A DNA stretch of 64,000 nt, taken from positions 62,001-126,000 of the forward strand of contig CALEJF010000030.1 in NCBI GenBank assembly GCA_937898625.1, in the 5' to 3' direction. Under the pieces are notes generated by a model. That model was not told the origin of the DNA. It saw only the letters and a list, made by a program, of their open reading frames with translations, and did not search any database. The DNA is from an uncultured Clostridia bacterium (GTDB lineage Bacteria > Bacillota > Clostridia > Oscillospirales > Acutalibacteraceae). Position numbers and translations under genes: made by a program. This document shows positions 24,233 through 31,767 of the stretch, in pieces; position 1 is the first letter of the stretch, and every line of letters begins with the position of its first letter.

Positions 24233-24958
24233 TTATATATTCATTCCGCCATTTACGGAAATGTTTTGTCCGGTTATAAAGTCCGCATCCTTTGAACAAA
24301 GAAAGGATACTGCACCAGCAACATCCTCGGGTGTGCCGATTTTGTTAAGAGGTGTTTCGCCTTTAAGAGCATTCATTGTTTCCTCGTCAAAATGACTTGT
24401 CATATCTGTTAATATTACGCCCGGAGATACACAGTTGACTGTAATCCCTGAAAGCCCAACTTCTTTTGCAAGGGCTTTTGTCATACCAATCAATCCCGCT
24501 TTTGATGCTGAATAATGCACCTCACAAGAGCCTCCCGTTTCACCCCAGATGGATGATATGTTTATAATTTTTCCTGATTTTCTGTTAATCATATATTTAA
24601 GTACCGCACGGCAACAATAGAATGCACCGGAAAGATTTGCTTCAATCATTCTGTGCCACATTTCATCAGTAATATCGGTAAACAATGTCTGTTCAGCAAT
24701 TCCGGCATTGTTAATGAGAATTGCAATTTCGCCAAAATTCTTTTCAATATTTTCAACAACACTTTTTACGGCATTACTGTCAGTAATATCAAGTTTGTAC
24801 GCTGTACAATTTGCGCCTATATCAGCACAGAGTTCAAATGCTTTTTCTTTAGAATTATTATATGTAAAAGCAACCGTGTAACCGTCATTTACAAGTCTTT
24901 TTACAATAGCAGAACCAATGCCCTTTGCTCCACCTGTAACCAATGCAACTTTTTTCAT
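24233..24958 (-). CDS. SDR family oxidoreductase (FabG-like)
   Basis: NAD(P)-dependent short-chain dehydrogenase. The 241-residue protein has the cofactor motif TGGAKGIGSAIV at the N terminus, the NNAG motif, a catalytic Ser in ISSIWGETGG, the Tyr-Lys pair in VHYSASKAG and the closing ITGQNISVNGGMNI typical of 3-oxoacyl-ACP reductases. I start at the ATG at 24958 (MKKVALVTGG), which follows AAAGGAATGG; the frame is open further upstream without a binding site. It is not next to other fatty-acid genes, so a role as a different carbonyl reductase is equally possible. Confidence 0.88.
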   Translation of the reverse strand: MKKVALVTGGAKGIGSAIVKRLVNDGYTVAFTYNNSKEKAFELCADIGANCTAYKLDITDSNAVKSVVENIEKNFGEIAILINNAGIAEQTLFTDITDEMWHRMIEANLSGAFYCCRAVLKYMINRKSGKIINISSIWGETGGSCEVHYSASKAGLIGMTKALAKEVGLSGITVNCVSPGVILTDMTSHFDEETMNALKGETPLNKIGTPEDVAGAVSFLCSKDADFITGQNISVNGGMNI

Positions 24959-25074
24959 TTTACCATTCCTTTCGGATTTCTTTTCATATTGTAACATACT
25001 TTCTGTGGTTTTGCATTAAAATACTTGAAAAAGTTTATTTATTGGCATATAATATCATTTGCAGAATACAGTAT

Positions 25075-25150
25075 GCTGGAATAGCTCAGTTGGTAGAGCA
25101 GCTCATTCGTAATGAGCAGGTCGCGTGTTCGAGTCACGTTTCCAGCTCCA
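25075..25150 (+). tRNA. tRNA-Thr (anticodon CGT)
   Basis: Acceptor GCTGGAA pairs with TTCCAGC. The anticodon stem GCTCA/TGAGC encloses TTCGTAA, giving anticodon CGT. The T arm has GTTCGAGT, and CCA is encoded at 25148-25150. Confidence 0.97.
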
Positions 25151-25156
25151 AAAAAA

Positions 25157-25182
25157 GAGAGGTTGTCACAACCTCTCTTTTT
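25157..25182 (+). terminator. Terminator of tRNA-Thr
   Basis: Perfect stem GAGAGGTTG (25157-25165) / CAACCTCTC (25169-25177) with loop TCA, then a T run. Confidence 0.88.
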
Positions 25183-25381
25183 GCTTGTTAAATTGGAGTT
25201 TGGCGAATATAAACTAATTTTTTTCATTTAAAGCACCGTCTTTTATATTATAGCAGAAATCTAATGCAGAATCAATTATTCATTGTTAATCAGCTAAGCG
25301 ACTTCATCATTCATTATTCATTGAAAATCCTGACGAATGAATGATGAATATTGAATAATGAAAAATGAATAATACAAAACA
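25183..25381. other. Intergenic AT-rich stretch with short direct repeats
   Basis: No gene is visible. Around 25300-25375 the words AATGAATGATGAATA, GAATAATGAA and AATGAATAATA recur on both strands, similar to the stretch at 49797-49830. It looks like a decayed, low-complexity dispersed repeat. Confidence 0.45.
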
Positions 25382-25413
25382 AAAATCCCGTCGACAAAAG
25401 TCGACAGGATTTT
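25382..25413 (-). terminator. Terminator-like hairpin beyond the tRNA-Gln fragment
   Basis: AAAATCC...GTCGAC (25382-25395), loop AAAA, then GTCGAC...GGATTTT (25400-25413). Read on the minus strand it is followed by a T-rich tract and lies just downstream of the partial tRNA-Gln, as a tRNA terminator would. Confidence 0.65.
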
Positions 25414-25418
25414 AGTTT

Positions 25419-25442
25419 TGGCTGGGGAATAGGGATTCGAAC
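25419..25442 (-). pseudogene. 3' fragment of tRNA-Gln
   Basis: These 24 bases are identical to the 3' end of the intact tRNA-Gln at 25612-25685 (T loop, T-stem 3' strand, acceptor 3' strand, discriminator, CCA). The match stops at the T loop. The 5' two thirds of a tRNA are missing and replaced by unrelated sequence. It retains its own terminator-like hairpin. Confidence 0.8.
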
Positions 25443-25558
25443 GTCTGCTTCGGCTACGCCTTGCATACTAACGGCTTGGCTTTCGCCTTCACCACTCTTC
25501 GCTAAAAACAATTCGCTGAATTGTTTTCTTAACGCTCAGACCCTCGCGGGTTCGAATC
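25434..25558. repeat. 125-bp element with tRNA T-loop-like inverted ends
   Basis: Bounded by GATTCGAAC (25434-25442) and GTTCGAATC (25550-25558), perfect inverted copies that equal the T-loop region of the adjacent tRNA-Gln. Inside is a perfect hairpin AAAACAATTC (25505-25514) / GAATTGTTTT (25518-25527). It has no coding capacity that I would defend. It may be a small mobile element inserted in a second tRNA-Gln copy. Confidence 0.5.
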
Positions 25559-25571
25559 TCTAATATATCAC

Positions 25572-25610
25572 AAAAAAAAGCAGCCACTACAAAAGGAGTA
25601 ACTGCTTTTT
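25572..25610 (-). terminator. Terminator of tRNA-Gln
   Basis: AAAAGCAG (25576-25583) pairs with CTGCTTTT (25602-25609). On the minus strand the hairpin ends in a T run just after the tRNA CCA. Confidence 0.75.
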
Positions 25611-25611
25611 A

Positions 25612-25685
25612 TGGCTGGGGAATAGGGATTCGAACCCCAACAAACAGAGTCAGAGTCTGTCGTGCTACCGTTACACTATTCCCCA
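25612..25685 (-). tRNA. tRNA-Gln (anticodon CTG)
   Basis: On the minus strand the acceptor TGGGGAA pairs with TTCCCCA. The anticodon stem ACAGA/TCTGT encloses CTCTGAC, giving anticodon CTG. The T arm has GTTCGAAT, and CCA is encoded. The first base pair is U-A, as is common for Gln tRNAs. Confidence 0.95.
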
Positions 25686-25826
25686 ACGAGCAAGAGCAAT
25701 TATATATCAACAAATTAAATTTGTCAAGAGTTTTTTAAAAAATCTTTCATATTATTGATTTTAAGATTTTCCCTTACATTTAGAATTGTAACGCAGGCGG
25801 GGATAATCCCGCCCACTATTATAGTC

Positions 25827-27398
25827 TTATGGTCTGTTTACCACACCTGTAAACAGAGGTAGTCCATCTTCGCTTGTTACAACGAAAATAAATGGTCTGT
25901 CAACAATAAAATCTATTATTTCTTCCGAGGGTTTTGCAGAACCTGCAAGAGGTACTACAGTGTATGCTGATGCAACAACACCTTCTTCATCTATTGAAAC
26001 TCTCACACCGTGTTCAACCTTTGAAAAACTTAGACCAGCGTTATCACAAAGAGGACTGAAATCTGATTTTCTGCTGTCAAAGCAATTTGTAACTCCAAGG
26101 TTTATCAATCCGTTTTTAAGGTCCATATTTGAAGAAACATCAAATTTTGGAACGGAAAGATTTATTCTTATTCTCTTATTGTTTGACCATCTTCCGTTTG
26201 ATGCCATAAATGACAATGCTTCACTATCGGACAGCAAATCGTCAACATTTACATTTTCATCGGGAAGAATAAAGAACATTCGTCCACTGTTTGCAAGGGT
26301 TCTGCCCACAGCAGAAAAATTATTTCCCCAATAATAAGAATCACTATACTCTTTGTGATTCATAAAATCGCAGGTTACATCACCTCTGGGGGAATGGAAA
26401 ACACTTTTACTTGTGTATCTTTCTTCAAATTCTGCATCCCATCTTGCCTGATAAAAAATCGTTGTTGCTAATGCCATAACAGTTTGGGCATCTAATTCCA
26501 GATTTTCAATTTGGTCGCTCAACATTCCGCCTGTTTGCTGATTTAACCAGTCGCGTAATGCTTTATTCATTTCGTCCGAACCCATTTGTCCCTGATATGA
26601 AGATGCATAATAGTTGGAGGTCAAAAAATCAAGAGTTTTCTCATTAAACTTAACACTCTTATTAAGCCAAATTGAGCTTGCAAGAATGCTTGTAACTGCA
26701 CCATCATCGCAGTAATTTGCATTCCATACGGAATTTGCCTGTTTACGCAAAGAACTGATGCTGTCAGCACCCAATAGGTTTAGAATTTGTTGACGGCTTT
26801 CCCCATCGGTTATTTCAGCAGTCATTGCCAGTGCCATATAGACATTCAAGGGTGAATAAAGTCTGTTGTCCTTTCCTGCACCTGAAAGAAATTCGCTATA
26901 AGTCTTTTTAAAGAAAACATCAAGGTTTTTTCCTGCACCGTAATATGCTTTGCGTTCTCTCCTGCTGTCCTCCCAGGAAGGCATACTATTCCAGTCTGAC
27001 GGATATTGAACCATCTGAGGATATTTTGCCAATCGCAAACTGTATACCTTTGGAGTTAACGGATTATCGTCAATGGAAGGAATGAGCATTGAAGAAGTAG
27101 GCTTTTCTGTTGATGGTTCTTCACTGTTTGAATTGTTATTCTCCGTTGATGGCTTATCACTATTAAGATTGTATTGCTCTGTGGATGGGGGTGTCAGTTG
27201 TTCTATCAAAGGATTGTTTACTAACGGCTTGTCCTGTTTAAGAAACGGAATAATTGCAACCACAATAAGTAAAACTGCTGCAACGGGTACTAACCATTTA
27301 AAATATCGAATGTTACTTTTTTTTACTTTTTCATCTGCTTGTGCTACCAAATCAGCATCTATTAAACCAATGGCATCTAATAATTTATCTGACTTCAT
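25827..27398 (-). CDS. Membrane-anchored serpin with an anti-sigma-like N terminus
   Basis: A 523-residue protein in three parts. Residues 1-31 form a cytoplasmic stub (KLLDAIGLIDADLVAQAD) resembling N termini of clostridial sigma-coupled membrane proteins. Residues 33-53 form one membrane helix. A linker rich in Ser, Thr, Glu and Pro (about 54-118, with repeated PSTE words) follows. A serpin fold spans about 155-523 (SPLNVYMALAMTAEITDGES; C-terminal DRPFIFVVTSEDGLPLFTG). The reactive-loop hinge is EEGVVASAY at 471-479, with small residues as in inhibitory serpins, and the likely scissile region is PLAGSAKPS, which suggests elastase-like targets. The start overlaps the sigma gene stop in ATGA, so the two are translationally coupled. 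The topology, together with the sigma partner, suggests a regulator or sensor; a simple surface protease inhibitor is the alternative. Confidence 0.85.
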   Translation of the reverse strand: MKSDKLLDAIGLIDADLVAQADEKVKKSNIRYFKWLVPVAAVLLIVVAIIPFLKQDKPLVNNPLIEQLTPPSTEQYNLNSDKPSTENNNSNSEEPSTEKPTSSMLIPSIDDNPLTPKVYSLRLAKYPQMVQYPSDWNSMPSWEDSRRERKAYYGAGKNLDVFFKKTYSEFLSGAGKDNRLYSPLNVYMALAMTAEITDGESRQQILNLLGADSISSLRKQANSVWNANYCDDGAVTSILASSIWLNKSVKFNEKTLDFLTSNYYASSYQGQMGSDEMNKALRDWLNQQTGGMLSDQIENLELDAQTVMALATTIFYQARWDAEFEERYTSKSVFHSPRGDVTCDFMNHKEYSDSYYWGNNFSAVGRTLANSGRMFFILPDENVNVDDLLSDSEALSFMASNGRWSNNKRIRINLSVPKFDVSSNMDLKNGLINLGVTNCFDSRKSDFSPLCDNAGLSFSKVEHGVRVSIDEEGVVASAYTVVPLAGSAKPSEEIIDFIVDRPFIFVVTSEDGLPLFTGVVNRP

Positions 27399-27955
27399 AC
27401 TAACATTCCCTCCTTTTCAAGATAAGAAAACAGTTTTTCTCTTGTTCGTTTCAGCATCATTTTCACTTTGCTTTGTCCATAACCATATCTTTCAGATATT
27501 TGGGCAATTGAGTCAAAATACCAGTATCTTCGCAGAAAAACATTACATTCATCTTTAGATAGTGTTCTTAAAAATTCAGATATTTTCTTTGATAATTCCT
27601 CTGCAATAATTGCATCACTTATGGCTTTATCGTGGGAAATATAATTTTCAAGTTCATCAAGGGAAAGCTGAAATTCTCCTCCGCCACGCTTATCTGCCGT
27701 TTTCTTTCGCCATTTGTCAATTGACTTTTGCCTTGTTATGGTTCCAAGGTAGGCAGAAAGGATTTTTGGCTTCTGTGGTGGAATGTTTTTCCACGCTTCT
27801 AAATATGTGTCATTCTCACATTCTTCTGCATCCTCATTGTTCTTCAGAATGTTATATGCAATAGAATAACAATAATTTCCATATTTAGCCTTTGTTTCAC
27901 TTATTGCAGCTTCATTTCTTTCAAAAAACAATTCTACAATTTTTACATCATCCAT
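27395..27955 (-). CDS. ECF-type RNA polymerase sigma factor
   Basis: A 186-residue sigma-70 family factor with only regions 2 and 4. Region 2 is around YSIAYNILKNNEDAEECEND, and region 4 is around LRTLSKDECNVFLRRYWYF, then IAQISERYGYGQSKVKMMLK. It would direct RNA polymerase to a small regulon. The membrane serpin that overlaps its stop by four bases is the probable cognate regulator. Upstream on the minus strand, a TTTTTTCCGTCTTTATA stretch near 28000 has the CGTC typical of ECF -10 boxes, so autoregulation is possible (weak evidence). Confidence 0.88.
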   Translation of the reverse strand: MDDVKIVELFFERNEAAISETKAKYGNYCYSIAYNILKNNEDAEECENDTYLEAWKNIPPQKPKILSAYLGTITRQKSIDKWRKKTADKRGGGEFQLSLDELENYISHDKAISDAIIAEELSKKISEFLRTLSKDECNVFLRRYWYFDSIAQISERYGYGQSKVKMMLKRTREKLFSYLEKEGMLV

Positions 27956-28024
27956 ATTTCCACCCCCGTTTTCAATTTGAAAGTCCTTTCACTTATAAAG
28001 ACGGAAAAAATTTCTTTTGGTCAC

Positions 28025-28053
28025 AAAAAACTTAACGGCGGGATAATCCCGCC
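28025..28053 (-). terminator. Terminator of the thyX-amidase unit
   Basis: GGCGGGA (28037-28043) / TCCCGCC (28047-28053) with loop TAA. On the minus strand the hairpin is followed by GTTAAGTTTTTTG. It separates the amidase transcript from the sigma-serpin unit. Confidence 0.6.
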
Positions 28054-28060
28054 ATTATTT

Positions 28061-28777
28061 TCACTCACCATTCATTTCTTTAAGTGTCATTTCAATTCCG
28101 TCGGCTATTGCATTTGCGTATTTTTCCATTTTTTCGTCATAATCTTTATTGTCGTTTGTATTGGAGATAAAGCCGATTTCTGCAAGGACTGACGGCATTT
28201 TTGTGTTTCTGTTTATATAGTAATTCTTATCAGCACCATCACGGTAACCCGTATGTATTCCTCTGTTTTGTGATATGCCGATAGTTTCAAGGCAATCAAG
28301 TATATTCTGAGCTAAAAGGGTGTCGTCCGTAGGTTTTGAGGAGTGCACCCACATTTCCATACCGGTTGCAGATGACGATGAACTTGAATTCCTGTGTATT
28401 GAAACAAAAAGCGACGCTCTCGCCTTGTTTGCAATTTTACATCGCTCTTTAAGGGATACGTCGCTATCGCTATCTCGAGTCATAACAACATTGTATCCTC
28501 TGTCAGTCAATATATCCCGTACCAAAAGCGACAACTTTAAGGTGTCGTTTTTTTCGTATCTGTTTCCAAGAACTGCACCTGAACTTCCGCCACCGTGCCC
28601 CGGGTCGATACAGATGGTTTTTTCGTCGGGAACAAAGTTTAATTGTTGGAGTTTATAAATCGTTTCATCCCCACCAACCATAATCATTGCAAATACTATG
28701 CTGAAGGTGAGGGTGAAAAGTGCGATTATAGGAAACAAAAAGGATTTTTTGTTGTTTGTTTCTCTTATATTTTTCAT
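28061..28777 (-). CDS. N-acetylmuramoyl-L-alanine amidase (Amidase_3, CwlD-like)
   Basis: A zinc amidase that cleaves the bond between muramic acid and the peptide stem in peptidoglycan. Residues about 12-32 form one membrane helix, so the catalytic domain is outside the cell. Zinc and catalytic motifs are CIDPGHGG, the glutamate in GNRYEKNDTLKLS, SIHRNSS and the terminal AEIGFISN. At 238 residues it matches the size of CwlD-type sporulation or cell-separation amidases, but the exact role is not set by sequence. It lies 9 bases downstream of thyX. Confidence 0.88.
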   Translation of the reverse strand: MKNIRETNNKKSFLFPIIALFTLTFSIVFAMIMVGGDETIYKLQQLNFVPDEKTICIDPGHGGGSSGAVLGNRYEKNDTLKLSLLVRDILTDRGYNVVMTRDSDSDVSLKERCKIANKARASLFVSIHRNSSSSSSATGMEMWVHSSKPTDDTLLAQNILDCLETIGISQNRGIHTGYRDGADKNYYINRNTKMPSVLAEIGFISNTNDNKDYDEKMEKYANAIADGIEMTLKEMNGE

Positions 28778-28786
28778 ATCTGAATA

Positions 28787-30160
28787 TTAAAGGTTAGAAA
28801 ATTTCTCCTTGATTTCTGTAGCCCTGCCACAAGTCATTCTGCCCTCAGGACAAGCACCTACAAAACAGCTTGGACCATAGAATTTAAAGATTGTAGGCTC
28901 AACTTTACGAAGTTGTTTAAGGGCATCTACTGCATATTCCTGAATTTCCCACTGTGCACGAGTGCAGGAGCGAAGACGAAGGAATAAAAGAAGTTGTCTT
29001 GCGTTCATAGTTGTTACTATATCAAGTGTATTACCGCTAAGCTGATAATATACCAATAATTCTTCGGCTACACCAAGATTTTTAAGTCTTGCATATTCAC
29101 TTGCAGTTTCCTTGAAAGCATTTTTATACTTTTCTAAAAGTTCTGGCTTATCCTTTAAAACAGGAGGAATAATGAAACTTAATCTGTCTGTTTTTGTAAG
29201 TTCAGGAATCTGGATTGACTGAATTCTGTGACGAGCAAAATGAGTGATACAGGAAAGTGATACATTGTTAAAACGGAAAGTGTAGTTTGCACATTCCAAT
29301 GCTCTTGGTCGTTTACATTTAACAACTGCTTCAACGATTTTACTTGTCATTTCGTCGTTGGAGAGTATCTTTTCAATTTGCTCGGTTGAATAGTTTTTGT
29401 CAGAAATAAGGGCATTTCTTGCAACGCATTTTGCAGCAGCAGGTGTATATGCCAATAGTTCAACAGGAGTTTCAGTATGTACAGGCTCAACTTCAATAAA
29501 AGAAAGGTCAGGAACATCATTTATCACTTTGTCAGGATTGAAGCTTGACATAATTCCCGGTGCTTTTTCCTTTGCCTGTTCGTAAAGTTCAAGACCTAAT
29601 TTCTTGATTTCGGGATACTTTGCACCTCTGCCACAAATCATAGCAGAGAGCATATTGAGAAATTCTCTGCCATTAACACTACAGAAGAAATTACTGTAAA
29701 GGCAGTATGGCAATACAAAACGAGCATCTTCACGAAGAACACCATTCTCGCAAAGTTCGTCATAGAGAGCAAACATCTTGCTCATATGCTCTTTATATGA
29801 GTTTTCGATTTCTGCATTGTTGAATTCAGGTACATAGAAACCTGCATCGCTGAAATTTACATATCGTCTTGACTTAACTGTATATGAAGCAAGACGGAAT
29901 TCAATAATGAACTGCTCAACAACTGCAGTAACATTCTGAAAGGCAATCTGGAAATATGTATGTTCAACTGTACTTGTGTGACCTGAGGCTGTAACCTTAC
30001 CAATAAGATTTGCATTTTTATCTCTGTCCTGAGATTTATCCCAGATGGAAAGTGCAGTGCCCTCCTGAGTTGAAATTCTGCCACTTGCAGCAGTAACCTT
30101 TTCGTCAGTATCGGTCATACCGATAATGAGTGCTGTACTTTTATTGTAATCGTATGCCAT
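28787..30160 (-). CDS. thyX: Tandem-domain ThyX-family thymidylate synthase
   Basis: Flavin-dependent thymidylate synthase family. At 457 residues it is about twice the length of ordinary ThyX and contains two ThyX-like halves. In the first half (TVEHTYFQIAFQNVTAVVEQ, then FRLASYTVKSRRYVNF) the Ser and SRR part of the RHR-x7-8-S motif is kept but the leading Arg-His is Glu-Phe. In the second half (FARHRIQSIQIPEL) RHR is intact but the later Ser-Arg is lost. The tail (MNARQLLLFLRLRSCTRAQWEIQ) is typical ThyX. Complementary loss suggests composite active sites, or a specialised paralogue. I start at ATG 30160 (MAYDYNKS) after AAAGAGGATG. Confidence 0.8.
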   Translation of the reverse strand: MAYDYNKSTALIIGMTDTDEKVTAASGRISTQEGTALSIWDKSQDRDKNANLIGKVTASGHTSTVEHTYFQIAFQNVTAVVEQFIIEFRLASYTVKSRRYVNFSDAGFYVPEFNNAEIENSYKEHMSKMFALYDELCENGVLREDARFVLPYCLYSNFFCSVNGREFLNMLSAMICGRGAKYPEIKKLGLELYEQAKEKAPGIMSSFNPDKVINDVPDLSFIEVEPVHTETPVELLAYTPAAAKCVARNALISDKNYSTEQIEKILSNDEMTSKIVEAVVKCKRPRALECANYTFRFNNVSLSCITHFARHRIQSIQIPELTKTDRLSFIIPPVLKDKPELLEKYKNAFKETASEYARLKNLGVAEELLVYYQLSGNTLDIVTTMNARQLLLFLRLRSCTRAQWEIQEYAVDALKQLRKVEPTIFKFYGPSCFVGACPEGRMTCGRATEIKEKFSNL

Positions 30161-30199
30161 AAAACATCCTCTTTTCACGAAATACTTTTAATCTTTATT

Positions 30200-30228
30200 A
30201 TAATATCATAAAACACTTTACTATGCAA
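30200..30228 (-). promoter_or_regulatory. Promoter of thyX
   Basis: On the minus strand: TTGCAT (30228-30223), a 17-base spacer ending in TGA, and TATTAT (30205-30200), with an extended -10 TG. Confidence 0.6.
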
Positions 30229-30325
30229 TAATCAAATCAAGGTGTGTGAACGGAATTTGATTTTGTATAAAAAATCAGAGTTTGTCGGGATGAGTAATTC
30301 GTTAAACCGATACACTTAATTTTTA

Positions 30326-30355
30326 TTTACATAGTTATCCTTGATATGGTATAAT
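30326..30355 (+). promoter_or_regulatory. Promoter of the GH30-GH43 unit
   Basis: TTTACA (30326-30331), an 18-base spacer and perfect TATAAT (30350-30355). Confidence 0.65.
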
Positions 30356-30386
30356 TAAACAAACCTTTCATAAAGTGGGGATTATT

Positions 30387-31754
30387 ATGAAAATAGATTT
30401 AAGAGAAGTAAAAAAATTACAGACACTTAAAGGCTGGGGCACATCTGCCTGTTGGTGGAGTCAGTACTGTGCTGATGAAAAGGCTGCAGAGGAAATTGCA
30501 GAACTTTTATATGGCGATAGTGGTCTTGGGCTTAACATCTACCGTTACAATATTGGTGGTGGAACGGACCCCAAAAATTGCCGTGTGACTAACCCTTGGC
30601 GCGTTACTGAAAGCTTTTATAAATATGACCGAGAAAATGCAACGGGGGAATATGACTTTACTGCGGATAAGACAGCAATAAAGATGATGAAACGATGCAT
30701 TGAAAAAGGTAACGTTGACACACTTATCGTCTTTGCAAATTCACCTCATTACTCACACACCTCAACTGGACAAGCCTCAGGTAGTTTGATTAACCATACT
30801 TGTAATTTGCCAATGTCAAATTACAGAAAATTTGCAGATTATTTTTTGACCTGTACACAAGCACTTATCGATATGGGTTTTTCCGTTAAATATGTAAGTC
30901 CTATAAACGAGCCTCAATGGAAATGGGGTGGCAGTTATGTTTGGCAGGAAGGTTGTCATTACGAAACTGAAGAAATGGTGGCAGTTTACCATATTTTCGC
31001 AGAAGAAATAATAAAAAGGGGAATGGATGTTAAACTCTATGGTCCTGAAACTGGCGAAATGATGGGACTTACCCCTGAATACATAAAGGCAATTGTACAG
31101 GACGAAACCATTATGGAAGTTATGGATATTTTTGCTTACCATTCATATCACGATGACAATAATCCCAAAATTCGTCTTGAATTTAAAAAGGAAATTGTTG
31201 AAAAATATCCACAGTTCCGTTTCGATATGAGCGAATGGTGCGAATTGCCCAACAAGAGCCATACTAAAGATTTCAAAGGTGCATTGATAACTGCTCGAAT
31301 TATCGGTCAGGATTTGGCATATGCAGGTGCAGAAAGCTGGACATCCTGGGTTGCCGTTAATCAATTTTCAATTAAAGAGGATGGAAATGATTATTCAGAT
31401 GCAACAATAACTGCAACAAATGATTTTTCCCAATGGTATGTAGCTCGTCGTTACTGGGGATTTGCACATTTTGCAAAATATATTCCCGTAAAGTCCGTCT
31501 GCCTTGATAACAGTTTCTTCCCTGATGAAGATAATGATTTCAACGCATTTTCATTCTTAACACCGAGTGGTGAAACTATAACAGTTGTTGTAAATGAGGG
31601 TGAAGAAAGAGAACTTGAATTTGACGGAAACTTTGCTGAAATGCAGATTATTCAGTCCGTTGATGAGGATTATCTTAATGAGATTTACAATGGTGAATTT
31701 AAAGACACAATCACCGTAAAACCAAACAGTATTTTAACTGTAATCTGCAAATAA
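30387..31754 (+). CDS. Glycoside hydrolase family 30 enzyme
   Basis: A 455-residue retaining glycosidase with a TIM barrel and a small beta-rich C-terminal domain. The opening LKGWGTSACWWSQY, the acid/base E175 in SPINEPQWKWGG and the nucleophile E283 in FDMSEWCELP identify GH30. The WGTS-W-W opening resembles the beta-1,6-galactanase group more than glucuronoxylanases, but that is a weak call. No signal peptide is seen, so it acts inside the cell on imported oligosaccharides or leaves by another route. ATG 30387 follows GTGGGGA. The GH43 gene follows 13 bases downstream, implying one transcript. Confidence 0.85.
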   Translation: MKIDLREVKKLQTLKGWGTSACWWSQYCADEKAAEEIAELLYGDSGLGLNIYRYNIGGGTDPKNCRVTNPWRVTESFYKYDRENATGEYDFTADKTAIKMMKRCIEKGNVDTLIVFANSPHYSHTSTGQASGSLINHTCNLPMSNYRKFADYFLTCTQALIDMGFSVKYVSPINEPQWKWGGSYVWQEGCHYETEEMVAVYHIFAEEIIKRGMDVKLYGPETGEMMGLTPEYIKAIVQDETIMEVMDIFAYHSYHDDNNPKIRLEFKKEIVEKYPQFRFDMSEWCELPNKSHTKDFKGALITARIIGQDLAYAGAESWTSWVAVNQFSIKEDGNDYSDATITATNDFSQWYVARRYWGFAHFAKYIPVKSVCLDNSFFPDEDNDFNAFSFLTPSGETITVVVNEGEERELEFDGNFAEMQIIQSVDEDYLNEIYNGEFKDTITVKPNSILTVICK

Positions 31755-31767
31755 CAAGGAGAAAAAT

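Noticed and set aside
25314..25511. A 65-codon open frame on the minus strand across the tRNA-Gln fragment
   Set aside because: It reads through the tRNA fragment, the terminator-like hairpin and the inverted-repeat element, has no ribosome binding site, and its product is a translation of those structures.
25692..25826. Riboswitch or RNA gene between tRNA-Gln and the serpin gene
   Set aside because: It holds only an AT-rich stretch and a GGCGGGG/CCCGCC hairpin at the serpin gene end, without a T tract; a weak terminator is the best reading.
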